Shown: piece after piece, positions 7,319 through 14,930 of the stretch | Numbering within the stretch: position 1 is the stretch's first letter | How the letters are laid out: every line of letters begins with the position of its first letter | Assembly (NCBI RefSeq): GCF_001422485.1 | Contig: NZ_LMNF01000002.1 | Location: 445,949 to 509,948 of the forward strand | DNA from: Agreia sp. Leaf283 | Lineage (GTDB): Bacteria > Actinomycetota > Actinomycetes > Actinomycetales > Microbacteriaceae | Length of the DNA stretch: 64,000 nt | Reading direction: 5' to 3' | The notes under the pieces: model-generated | Databases searched by the model: none | What the model was told of the DNA's origin: nothing | Seen by the model: the letters and a program-made list of their open reading frames with translations, nothing else | Translations under genes and position numbers: made by a program

Positions 7319-8242
7319 GTGACCCCGAACGCCTCTTCCGACGCCACGACCGAGGCGGCTGGCACGACGAGTGACTACGCGCGAGCGCTCATCGAGTGGT
7401 TCGACGCATCTGCCCGCGATCTTCCGTGGCGCGCTCCCGACTTCGGGGCCTGGGGCATCCTGGTCAGTGAATTCATGCTGCAGCAGACACCCGTGGCGAG
7501 AGTCGTTCCGCGACTGGCGGAGTGGCTCGAGCGCTGGCCGACACCCGCGGCCCTCGCCGCCGACTCCCCCGGTGAGGCCGTGCGCGCCTGGCAATCGCTC
7601 GGATACCCGCGACGCGCCCTGTGGCTGCACGCCTGCGCCGTCGCGATCACCGAGACGCACGGCGGCGTGGTTCCGTCCGACGTCGCGGCGCTACGGGCGC
7701 TTCCGGGCATCGGCGACTACACGTCGAGAGCCGTGGCCGTTTTCGCCTACGGCGACAGGCATCCGGTCGTCGACACGAATACCCGCCGCGTCATCGCCCG
7801 CTCGATCGAAGGACGCGACGATGCCGGGCCGCCGAGCGCGCGGCGAGATCTCGAGGCCATGGAGCGCCTGCTGCCCCACGACGAGCACGACGCCCGTCGA
7901 TTCAACGCGGCCATCATGGAGCTCGGCGCCGTGGTGTGCACGGCGCGCCGACCGGACTGCGACATCTGCCCCGTGCGCTCCTCCTGCGCCTGGCTCCAAG
8001 CAGGCTTCCCCGAGACGGGCGGGCCGAAGAAGAAGGTGCAGAAGAGGTTCGAGGGCTCCGACCGTCAGGTGCGCGGTCTGGTCCTCGCGCTCCTCCGCGC
8101 GAGCGACGGCGCCCACGGCGTCTCCGTCGGCGCGGTGGATGCGGTCTGGCACGACGGCGTGCAGCTCGAGCGGGCCGTCGACGGGCTCGTCCGCGACGGC
8201 CTTCTCGCTCGCACACCCGATGGCTTCGCCCTGCCGTCGTGA
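7319..8242 (+). CDS. mutY: A/G-specific adenine DNA glycosylase
   Basis: 307 residues. MutY removes adenine mispaired with 8-oxoguanine or guanine. The helix-hairpin-helix glycosylase core shows LVSEFMLQQTPVARVVPR with the catalytic Glu near residue 50, the HhH loop LPGIGDYTSRAV near 130, and VDTNTRRVI with the essential Asp. A [4Fe-4S] cluster site follows as CTARRPDCDICPVRSSCAW, spaced C-x6-C-x2-C-x5-C. The C-terminal 8-oxoG-recognising domain is short compared with E. coli MutY (350 residues), as is usual in actinobacteria. It is leaderless from the GTG. Confidence 0.95.
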   Translation: MTPNASSDATTEAAGTTSDYARALIEWFDASARDLPWRAPDFGAWGILVSEFMLQQTPVARVVPRLAEWLERWPTPAALAADSPGEAVRAWQSLGYPRRALWLHACAVAITETHGGVVPSDVAALRALPGIGDYTSRAVAVFAYGDRHPVVDTNTRRVIARSIEGRDDAGPPSARRDLEAMERLLPHDEHDARRFNAAIMELGAVVCTARRPDCDICPVRSSCAWLQAGFPETGGPKKKVQKRFEGSDRQVRGLVLALLRASDGAHGVSVGAVDAVWHDGVQLERAVDGLVRDGLLARTPDGFALPS

Positions 8243-8250
8243 GCGGCCGT

Positions 8251-8256
8251 ATGCTG
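8251..8256 (+). promoter_or_regulatory. Candidate -10 TATGCT for the lipoprotein gene
   Basis: Transcription would start near 8263, giving a leader of about 27 nt before GTG 8290. Only a weak ribosome binding site (GAAAG) is visible in it. Confidence 0.35.
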
Positions 8257-8289
8257 GCCACCAGGTCGATCCACGAAAGCGGTAACACA

Positions 8290-8952
8290 GTGAGAGCTCT
8301 CCTCGGCGTTTCGGTCACCCTTCTCGCGGTGGTGCTGACCGGATGCGCGGGGGAACCGTCGAACGGCCAGGCGACGACACCCCCGCCCTCGGCAGCAACC
8401 CCCACGTCGAGCGCCGAACCCGCCGTTCCCGAGACCACGCCCCCGGCTCCCGAGCCGGCCGCATACGCGATCCCGACCGACTGCGCCTCGCTCATCGCCT
8501 CCACGCCCTTCACGTCCACGTTCGGGAGTTGGCCGTTGAACGACCCTGCCGTGGTCGGAAGCCCGGATGGGCCGTACTACACGCCGTCCGGCTCCATCTC
8601 GCCGACCCCCGCACCGAGCGGTGCGACTCTGCTCGAGGCGATGCTGTCTGCGACCGAGCTCCGATGCGTGTGGAGAGACCCGCAGGCCGACATCACGAAC
8701 CTGTCGGTCGAGATCGGCGAGGTCGATCCCGCCATTTCGGCCCCCTACCTGCAGTCGCTGCCGGCCGAGGGGTTCAGCTGCACCCAGGATGGTTCCGCCG
8801 AGACGTGTGAGAAGTTCGAGACGGAGAGCAAGTACAACGTCGAGGTCGGTCAGACCGTGCTCGTGCGCGACGGCGTGTTCATCCGCGTGAACCAGGCCAA
8901 TGTCTCGACTCCACAGCTGATGGACACGCTTGTCACTGATGTGTGGGGCTAG
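8290..8952 (+). CDS. Secreted lipoprotein, unknown function
   Basis: 220 residues from GTG 8290. A lipoprotein signal peptide (RALLGVSVTLLAVVLTGCAG) places the lipidated Cys about 19 residues in, so the mature protein is anchored to the outer face of the membrane. A Pro/Thr/Ala/Ser-rich linker of about 45 residues follows. The globular part has three Cys in an extracellular setting (near DCASL, LRCVW and FSCTQD/ETCEK), probably forming disulfides. No family is recognised. The start is chosen because it gives a clean signal peptide; an ATG at 8252 in the same frame would add 13 non-signal residues. Confidence 0.75.
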   Translation: MRALLGVSVTLLAVVLTGCAGEPSNGQATTPPPSAATPTSSAEPAVPETTPPAPEPAAYAIPTDCASLIASTPFTSTFGSWPLNDPAVVGSPDGPYYTPSGSISPTPAPSGATLLEAMLSATELRCVWRDPQADITNLSVEIGEVDPAISAPYLQSLPAEGFSCTQDGSAETCEKFETESKYNVEVGQTVLVRDGVFIRVNQANVSTPQLMDTLVTDVWG

Positions 8953-8971
8953 GCCGGTGCACCCCAGCGCC

Positions 8972-8977
8972 TAGGCT
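8972..8977 (+). promoter_or_regulatory. -10 hexamer TAGGCT, leaderless start of panE
   Basis: Spacer GGCCGT (6 nt), then ATG at 8984. Confidence 0.6.
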
Positions 8978-8983
8978 GGCCGT

Positions 8984-9988
8984 ATGCGAATCGCCGTGAT
9001 CGGGGCCGGTGCGATCGGAGGCACCATCGCGGCTCTCCTCGACCGCGCCGGGCACGACCTCACCATCACCGCACGGGGCGACCAGCTCGAGGTTATCCGG
9101 GCATCCGGCCTGCAGATCTCGGGCGGCTGGGGCGATCACACGGCGCGCCCCCGCGCATCCGCCGTGCTCGACGAGGCACCGGAGATGGCGTTCGTGTGCA
9201 CGAAGGCGCAGGATGCGGCCGATGCGATCTCGGCGAACGCCTCCCGGCTCGCCGGAGTGCCCGTGGTCATCGTGCAGAACGGTCTCGACGGCGTGCGGAT
9301 CGCCGAGGAACTACTGCCCGGCTCCCCCGTCGTCGGCGCGATCGCCCTGTACGCGTCCAGCTACCTCCGCGCCGGGCACGTGGATGTCACAGCCCCCGGT
9401 CCCACGTTCGTCGGCGTCGACGACCCGGCGAGACAGGGCGTCGCCCGCGAGGTCGAGACGGTGCTCGGCTCTGCCATGCCGACGCGGCTCGTGCGCGACT
9501 TCCGCGGTGCGCAGTGGTCGAAGCTGATCGTCAACCAGGTCAACGCGATGCCCGCCATCACGGGCCTCTCCGCCCAGGCGACCCTGCGGCATCCGGTTCT
9601 CGGCGGCATCGTGGCCGCGAGCATGCGGGAGGCGGTGCGCATCGGATTCGCGTCGCACGTGCGCTTCGCTTCGCTGCAGGGTCTCAGCCAGCCCCTGCTG
9701 CGCGCGTTCTCGATCGCGCCGATCCCGATCGCGCGTGCTCTTCCGCGCGTGATGGCGAGGCGCATGGGCGACGCGCCCAATCCGGGATCGACTCTCCAGA
9801 GCATCCGGCGCGGGCAGCCGACCGAGATCGACTTCCTCAATGGCGCGGTGGTGCGCGCCGCACACGCCGCGGGAATGTCGGCTCCGCTCAACGAGATGCT
9901 GACCGAGCTGGTGCACCGGGTAGAGAAAAGCGGCGACTTCCTCGAAGTCGAGGAAGTCGCCGCTGTCTTTCGTGAACTGCTGAGCTAG
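8984..9988 (+). CDS. panE: 2-dehydropantoate 2-reductase family protein (ApbA/PanE)
   Basis: 334 residues of the ketopantoate reductase family, which makes pantoate for coenzyme A from 2-dehydropantoate and NADPH. The N-terminus is a Rossmann fold with GAGAIGG at 8-14. AFVCTKAQD and VIVQNGLDG follow, and QWSKLIVNQVNAMPAITG carries the conserved catalytic Lys. The helical C-terminal domain has the GSTLQSIRRGQPTEIDFLNG signature. The general fold is certain. The exact substrate is less so, since the family has many paralogues. Its stop shares four bases with the convergent rbfA stop. Confidence 0.8.
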   Translation: MRIAVIGAGAIGGTIAALLDRAGHDLTITARGDQLEVIRASGLQISGGWGDHTARPRASAVLDEAPEMAFVCTKAQDAADAISANASRLAGVPVVIVQNGLDGVRIAEELLPGSPVVGAIALYASSYLRAGHVDVTAPGPTFVGVDDPARQGVAREVETVLGSAMPTRLVRDFRGAQWSKLIVNQVNAMPAITGLSAQATLRHPVLGGIVAASMREAVRIGFASHVRFASLQGLSQPLLRAFSIAPIPIARALPRVMARRMGDAPNPGSTLQSIRRGQPTEIDFLNGAVVRAAHAAGMSAPLNEMLTELVHRVEKSGDFLEVEEVAAVFRELLS

Positions 9989-10476
9989 TGACGGGGAGCC
10001 GTCGCCGGCTCATCGAGCTCGTCGTCGCCGTCGAACTCGTCGTCATCGTCGTCGAGCTGGCGGGGCTTCACGTACGGGTCTGCGTCGCCGGCGAATTTCG
10101 CCTCGCGGGCGAGCCGGAGCGTTTCAGCATCACGCTGTTGCGCCTCGGCCAGCAGGCCGTCGATCAGCTGGGCGTTCTCGGGGATGCCATCCGGAATGAA
10201 CTCCAGACTCGGGGTGAGGCGGGCGGTGATGTTCTTGCCCACCTCGCTCCGCAGCATGCCCGTGGCCGACTTCAGAGCGGCCGCACTGTCTGCGCGCTCC
10301 TCGTCTGAGCCGTACACCGTGTAGAAGACCGATGCGTGCTGCAGGTCGCCCGTCACCTTCACGTCGGTGATGGTGACGAAGCCCAGGCGGGGGTCTTTCA
10401 ACCCCCGCTCGAGCGTCTTCGCCACGATGACCTGGATTCGCTCCGCCATTTTTCTGGCGCGGGCGGGATCAGCCAT
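9985..10476 (-). CDS. rbfA: 30S ribosome-binding factor A
   Basis: 163 residues. RbfA binds late 30S precursors and helps mature the 5' end of 16S rRNA. The KH-like domain reads from ARKMAERIQVIVAKTLERGL, through DPRLGFVTITDVKVTGDL, to LRSEVGKNITARLTPSLEFI. A low-complexity acidic tail (LDDDDDEFDGDDELDEP) follows, as is common in actinobacterial RbfA. It is the last gene of the nusA-ylxR-infB-rbfA run. Its TAG and the TAG of panE on the other strand share the palindrome CTAG (9985-9988). Confidence 0.93.
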   Translation of the reverse strand: MADPARARKMAERIQVIVAKTLERGLKDPRLGFVTITDVKVTGDLQHASVFYTVYGSDEERADSAAALKSATGMLRSEVGKNITARLTPSLEFIPDGIPENAQLIDGLLAEAQQRDAETLRLAREAKFAGDADPYVKPRQLDDDDDEFDGDDELDEPATAPRH

Positions 10477-10493
10477 GGTGCTTTCCGTTCTCT

Positions 10494-10508
10494 CGTCGGA
10501 AGCCGACG
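10494..10508. other. Small hairpin in the infB-rbfA gap
   Basis: CGTCGG and CCGACG flank a 3-nt loop, 18-32 bases upstream of the rbfA start. It could be a weak attenuator or a chance palindrome. Confidence 0.25.
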
Positions 10509-10528
10509 CTAATCTTTGTCCGTGAGGA

Positions 10529-13351
10529 CTAGACGCGCGGCTTCTCCTTCATCTCGATGGTCTCGATCTCGTCGCCGATCTGGATGTCGTTGAACTTGCC
10601 GAGACCGATACCGGCCTCGAAGTCCGTACGAACCTCGGTGACGTCGTCCTTGAAGCGACGCAGCGACTCGATGGCCAGGTTGTCGCCGACCACGACGCCG
10701 TCGCGGATGACCCGCGCCTTGGCGTTCCTCGTGATGGTTCCCGAGCGCACGATGACACCGGCGATGTTTCCGAACTTGGAGGAACGGAACACCTCGCGGA
10801 TCTCCGCCACACCCGACTGGACCTCTTCGAACTCGGGCTTGAGCATGCCCTTGAGCGAGTTCTCGATGTCTTCGAGCGCGGAGTAGATGACCGAGTAGAA
10901 ACGAACGTCGACGCCCTCACGAGCGGCGCGCTCGCGCGCCTTCGTGTCGGGTCGAACGTTGAATCCGATGATGATCGCGTTGTCGACCGTTGCCAGGTTG
11001 ACGTCGGACTCGGTGACGGCACCCACACCACGGTGGATGATGCGCAGCTGCACCGAATCGTCGACCTCGATCTTGAGCAGCGACTCCTCGAGTGCCTCGA
11101 CGGCACCGGAGACGTCACCCTTGATGATGAGGTTGAGCGACTCGACCTTGCCCTCTTCGAGTGCACGGGTGAAGTCCTCGAGCGAGATGCGCTTGCGGCT
11201 CTTGGCCAGCAGGGCGTTGCGCTCGACGGCCTCGCGCTTCTCGGCGATCTGCCGAGCGGTGCGGTCGTCTTCGGTGACAAGGAACGTGTCGCCGGCGCGG
11301 GGCACCGTCGAGAGTCCCTGCACCTGCACGGGGCGGGCGGGCGTGGCCTCGGTGACGATGTTTCCATCCTCATCGTGCATGGCCCGGACCTTGCCGTAGG
11401 CGGTTCCGGCGACGATCGGGTCGCCGACGCGCAGCGTTCCCGACTGGATGAGCACGGTTGCGACAGCACCGCGGCCCTTGTCGAGCTTCGCCTCGATGGC
11501 GACGCCGCGGGCGTCCTTGTTGGGGTTGGCCCGCATGTCGAGTCCGGCGTCTGCGGTCAGCAGCACGGCGTCGAGGAGTTCCTTGATGCCGATGTTGTTG
11601 AGCGCCGACACGTCGACGAACATCACGTCTCCGCCGTACTCCTCGGCGACGAGGCCGAATTCGGTGAGCTGCTGGCGCACCTTGGCGGGGTTCGCGCCGA
11701 CCTTGTCGACCTTGTTCACCGCGACCACGATCGGCACGTTCGCCGCCTGGGCGTGGTTCAGAGCCTCGACCGTCTGCGGCATGATGCCGTCGTCGGCCGC
11801 GACCACCAGGATGGCGATGTCGGTGACCTGCGCACCACGGGCGCGCATGGCAGTGAACGCCTCGTGGCCAGGGGTGTCGATGAAGGTGATCTTGCGATCG
11901 ATGCCCTCGTGCTCGGCAGAGACCTGGTAGGCACCGATGTGCTGGGTGATGCCACCGGCCTCACCGGCGACCACGTTGGCACTGCGGATGGCGTCGAGGA
12001 GCCTGGTCTTACCGTGGTCGACGTGGCCCATGACGGTGACGACCGGCGGACGGATCTCGAGATCCTCGTCGGTCTCGTCTTCGAGCTCCTGGTCGATGTC
12101 GATGTCGAAGCCGCTCAGCAGCTCGCGATCCTCGTCCTCCGGGGAGACCATCTGGATCTTGTAGCCGAGCTCTTCGCCGAGGATGTCGAAGGTCGCCTCG
12201 TCGAGGGACTCCGTGGCCGTCGCCATCTCACCGAGGTGGAACAGCACGGTTACGAGGTTTCCGGGGCTCGCGTCGATCTTGTCCGCGAAGTCGGTGATGG
12301 ATGCGCCGCGACGCAGTCGCACCACGGTCGAGCCGTCACCACGGGGAACGCTGACGCCTCCGAGCGACGGGGCTTCCCGCAGCTCGAATTCTGCCCGCTT
12401 CGTACGCTTCGACTTACGTGCCTTGGCACGACCGCCGCCGCGACCGAAGGCTCCGGCCGTACCGCCACCGGGGCCACGACCGCGGCCGCCACCACCCGCA
12501 GGACGGGGAGCGCCGAAACCGGGAGTCGCTCCGGGAGCGCCGCCGGGACGCTGGAAGCCGCCGCCCGCGGGACGGGCGCCGCCCGCTCCGCCGGGACGGA
12601 ATCCGCCGCCGGCGCCTGCGGGACGCTGTCCGAATCCGCCGGGACGTGCACCCTGGCCTGCGCCGCCGGGACGTGGAGCGCCCGGACGAGGTGCGCCGGG
12701 ACGGGGAGCCGCCGGACGCGGGATGGCGCCGGTCGAGCCGCCGCCGGTACCCGCTCTGGGTGCCGGGGTGGTGCCCATGCCCTGCTGGCTGGCGAAGGGG
12801 TTGTTGCCGGGGCGCGGGGCACCCGGACGCTGCATTCCCTGCTGGCTGGCGAAGGGGTTGTTGCCGGGACGCGGGGCACCCGGACGGGGCGCACCTCCGG
12901 CGGGTGCGGTCTCACCCGTGGAGACGGGGGCCGCGGGCTGGCTGGTCTCGACCGCGGGAGCGGGGGTCGGAGCTGCGGCGGGAGTCTCTGCCGGAGCTGC
13001 CGGAGCCGCCGGGGAGGCGGCTGGCGCGGGGGCGGCAGGGGTCTCCACGACCGGTGCGGCCGGGGTCGGCGCTGCCGGAGCGGCGGGACGAGCGGGGCCG
13101 GGGGTCGCCGTCGTGCGTGCTCCGCCGGGGCGGGCCGGCGACGGGGCGGCCTTGGCCGGGGCGGGCGTCGGCGTCGCGCTACCGGCACCGTCGGCGAGAA
13201 GGGCTTCCTTCAGGCGACGGGCGACGGGCGGTTCGATGCTCGACGAGGGGCCCTTGACGAACTGACCCATTTCTTTCAGCTTCGCGAGGGCGATCTTGCT
13301 GTCGACGCCGAGTTCGGCGGCGACTTCGTGTACGCGTGGTTTTGCAGCCAC
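10529..13351 (-). CDS. infB: Translation initiation factor IF-2
   Basis: 940 residues. IF-2 is the GTPase that brings initiator tRNA to the 30S subunit. A short N-terminal IF2_N domain ([24 protein letters not shown]) is followed by about 270 residues of Pro/Ala/Gly/Arg-rich low complexity with a 19-residue tandem duplication. A second IF2_N-like domain follows, then the G domain with [11 protein letters not shown] (G1), DTPGHE (G3) and NKVDK (G4). Domains II to IV complete the protein. It lies in the usual place between ylxR and rbfA. The large antisense reading frames here are shadows of its codon use. Confidence 0.97.
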   Translation of the reverse strand: MAAKPRVHEVAAELGVDSKIALAKLKEMGQFVKGPSSSIEPPVARRLKEALLADGAGSATPTPAPAKAAPSPARPGGARTTATPGPARPAAPAAPTPAAPVVETPAAPAPAASPAAPAAPAETPAAAPTPAPAVETSQPAAPVSTGETAPAGGAPRPGAPRPGNNPFASQQGMQRPGAPRPGNNPFASQQGMGTTPAPRAGTGGGSTGAIPRPAAPRPGAPRPGAPRPGGAGQGARPGGFGQRPAGAGGGFRPGGAGGARPAGGGFQRPGGAPGATPGFGAPRPAGGGGRGRGPGGGTAGAFGRGGGRAKARKSKRTKRAEFELREAPSLGGVSVPRGDGSTVVRLRRGASITDFADKIDASPGNLVTVLFHLGEMATATESLDEATFDILGEELGYKIQMVSPEDEDRELLSGFDIDIDQELEDETDEDLEIRPPVVTVMGHVDHGKTRLLDAIRSANVVAGEAGGITQHIGAYQVSAEHEGIDRKITFIDTPGHEAFTAMRARGAQVTDIAILVVAADDGIMPQTVEALNHAQAANVPIVVAVNKVDKVGANPAKVRQQLTEFGLVAEEYGGDVMFVDVSALNNIGIKELLDAVLLTADAGLDMRANPNKDARGVAIEAKLDKGRGAVATVLIQSGTLRVGDPIVAGTAYGKVRAMHDEDGNIVTEATPARPVQVQGLSTVPRAGDTFLVTEDDRTARQIAEKREAVERNALLAKSRKRISLEDFTRALEEGKVESLNLIIKGDVSGAVEALEESLLKIEVDDSVQLRIIHRGVGAVTESDVNLATVDNAIIIGFNVRPDTKARERAAREGVDVRFYSVIYSALEDIENSLKGMLKPEFEEVQSGVAEIREVFRSSKFGNIAGVIVRSGTITRNAKARVIRDGVVVGDNLAIESLRRFKDDVTEVRTDFEAGIGLGKFNDIQIGDEIETIEMKEKPRV
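12777..12887. repeat. 57-bp tandem duplication inside infB
   Basis: Two copies 57 bases apart (12780 and 12837), encoding two copies of the 19-residue unit [19 protein letters not shown] in the disordered N-terminal region of IF-2. The copies are nearly identical at DNA level, which indicates a recent in-frame duplication. Confidence 0.8.
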
Positions 13352-13391
13352 AATTCTCCTGTCTGGGATCCGCTCCCAAACAGGGGCAGAC

Positions 13392-13448
13392 CATTAGTTG
13401 TGCGCGGGGCTCATTTGGAGCCGCTCATTAGTTGTCACTCATTAGTTG
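13392..13448 (-). repeat. Three CAACTAATG copies and a hairpin in the ylxR-infB gap
   Basis: On the coding (minus) strand, CAACTAATG occurs at 13448-13440, 13434-13426 and 13400-13392; the first contains the ylxR stop TAA. Between the second and third copies GGCTC-CAAAT-GAGCC (13422-13408) can form a 5-bp hairpin, extended by flanking GC pairs. The segment lies 40-100 bases upstream of the infB ATG. Confidence 0.6.
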
Positions 13449-13759
13449 GTCACGATGTACGTTTCAGCCTGTTCTGTAGAAACTGAATGTCTGCGGATTG
13501 ATGGATGAGTCGTCTCCCGCTCGAGGAATTCGAGGACAGGAGACGTGTCGAGAGCCGTCGTGACGCGCAACGCCCGGCCGAAGGCCTTGCGTGTTCGCGC
13601 TGTGTCGACGCACTCGATGCGGGGATGCACCCACGCGCCCCGGCCGGGCAGAACGGCCGTCTCATCGACGACCACGACTGGAATCCGGGCGACGACCCTC
13701 AGAAGTGAGGATCGATCGGCACGCGCGCGGCAACCGACGCACGTTCTTACGGGTTCCAT
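13442..13759 (-). CDS. ylxR: YlxR family RNA-binding protein (DUF448)
   Basis: 105 residues, in the standard slot between nusA and infB. It begins with RTCVGCRARADRSSLLRVV, the DUF448 signature with CxxC, followed by GRGAWVHPRIECV. The family is small, basic and nucleic-acid binding; in other bacteria it is linked to RNase P or global expression, which is not testable here. The start lies 40 bases after nusA, with a GGAGG-like run just upstream. Confidence 0.88.
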   Translation of the reverse strand: MEPVRTCVGCRARADRSSLLRVVARIPVVVVDETAVLPGRGAWVHPRIECVDTARTRKAFGRALRVTTALDTSPVLEFLERETTHPSIRRHSVSTEQAETYIVTN

Positions 13760-13799
13760 ACTACACCTCCCCCGAATCGATCCCTGTGATGACGCGGCC

Positions 13800-14819
13800 T
13801 CAGGCCTCGTCCATCACCGAATCGGGCTGGATGTCGATCTTGGCTCCCGTGAGCTTCGCGGCGAGTCGGGCATTCTGGCCCTCCTTGCCGATGGCGAGCG
13901 AGAGCTGGTAGTCGGGAACCAGGGCCCGCACCGCCTTCAACGACTCGTCGATGACGAACGCACTCGACACCTTGGCGGGAGACAGGGCGTTCGCGACGAA
14001 CGTCGGCAGGTCGGTCGAGAAGTCGACGATGTCGATCTTCTCGTTGCCCAGTTCGCTCGTGACGGCTCGCACCCGCTGGCCCAGTTCGCCGATGCACGCG
14101 CCCTTGGCGTTGATGCCGGGCTCGGTCGCACGCACGGCGATCTTGGTGCGGTGGCCGGCCTCTCTGGCGAGAGAGACGATCTCGACGGCGCCCGACGCGA
14201 TCTCGGGAACCTCGAGCGCGAAGAGCTTGCGCACCAGCGAGGGGTGCGTGCGCGACACGGTGATCGACGGGCCCTTGGTGCCCTTCGACACGCTCGTGAC
14301 GTAGACCCGGATGCGCGAGCCGTGCGAGTAGTCCTCGCCCGGCACCTGCTCCTCGGGAGGCAGGATGGCCTCGATGGTGCCGAGGTCGACGTGGATCATG
14401 CGCGGGTTGGGGCCCTGCTGGATGATGCCGGCCACAATGTCGCCCTCGCGGCCCTTGAACTCGCCGAGAACGGCGTCGTCGGCGATGTCGCGAAGACGCT
14501 GGTTGATGACCTGCTTGGCGGCGAACGCACCGATGCGGCCGAAGTCGCTCGGGCTGTCTTCGCTCTCGCCGATGACCGCGCCCTCGACGTCGACCTCGGG
14601 CACGTAGATGCTGACGTGTCCGCTCTTGCGATCGAGGTGCACCCGCGCGGTCTTGGCCACGGGCGCCGGGGTGTCCTTCGGCGCGTCGACCGGCAGAACC
14701 GGTGTCGTGTGCTTGATGTAGGCGGTCAGGATCGCCTGTTCGATGATCTCCACCAGTTCGTCGAACGGGATCTCCCGCTCGCGCTCCAAGAGCCTGAGCA
14801 CGCTGAGGTCGATGTCCAT
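13800..14819 (-). CDS. nusA: Transcription termination/antitermination factor NusA
   Basis: 339 residues from ATG 14819. NusA binds RNA polymerase and nascent RNA to modulate pausing, termination and antitermination. It contains the N-terminal RNAP-binding domain (LLEREREIPFDELVEIIEQA), then an S1 domain, then KH1 and KH2 (AREAGHRTKIAVR, ACIGELGQRVRAV, KIDIVDF, SLAIGKEGQNARLAAKLTG). There are no C-terminal acidic repeats, as in other actinobacteria. The start is chosen because GAAGGAGG lies seven bases upstream; a further ATG at 14882 would add 21 residues with no support. Confidence 0.95.
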   Translation of the reverse strand: MDIDLSVLRLLEREREIPFDELVEIIEQAILTAYIKHTTPVLPVDAPKDTPAPVAKTARVHLDRKSGHVSIYVPEVDVEGAVIGESEDSPSDFGRIGAFAAKQVINQRLRDIADDAVLGEFKGREGDIVAGIIQQGPNPRMIHVDLGTIEAILPPEEQVPGEDYSHGSRIRVYVTSVSKGTKGPSITVSRTHPSLVRKLFALEVPEIASGAVEIVSLAREAGHRTKIAVRATEPGINAKGACIGELGQRVRAVTSELGNEKIDIVDFSTDLPTFVANALSPAKVSSAFVIDESLKAVRALVPDYQLSLAIGKEGQNARLAAKLTGAKIDIQPDSVMDEA

Positions 14820-14856
14820 AACCCGGCCTCCTTCTTCTGTATTAAGTTCGTGGTCC

Positions 14857-14877
14857 CCCGACGCGGATGGCGTCGGG
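14857..14877 (-). other. Perfect 8-bp hairpin in the nusA leader
   Basis: CCCGACGC and GCGTCGGG surround a 5-nt loop, within the 62-nt leader predicted for nusA. There is no T-tract on the coding strand. It is a candidate site for autoregulation or RNA processing. Confidence 0.4.
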
Positions 14878-14888
14878 TCCAACAGACC

Positions 14889-14894
14889 AATTTA
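14889..14894 (-). promoter_or_regulatory. Candidate -10 TAAATT for the nusA operon
   Basis: Transcription would begin near 14882, just upstream of the hairpin at 14857-14877. No clear -35 is visible. Confidence 0.35.
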
Positions 14895-14930
14895 CCCGAC
14901 GGATCGACTCCGCGGTACCGCCCGGAGGAA

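Noticed and set aside
8252-8290. ATG 8252 as start of the lipoprotein
   Set aside because: It overlaps the likely -10 (8251-8256), and the added residues are hydrophilic and would spoil the signal peptide.
11033-13486. 817-codon plus-strand open frame opposite infB
   Set aside because: Shadow of infB; the Gly/Arg/Thr-rich half mirrors the Pro/Ala/Gly repeats of IF-2.
14820-14882. 21-residue N-terminal extension of NusA
   Set aside because: ATG 14819 has a strong Shine-Dalgarno and starts the conserved NusA sequence; the extension is the leader region with the hairpin.
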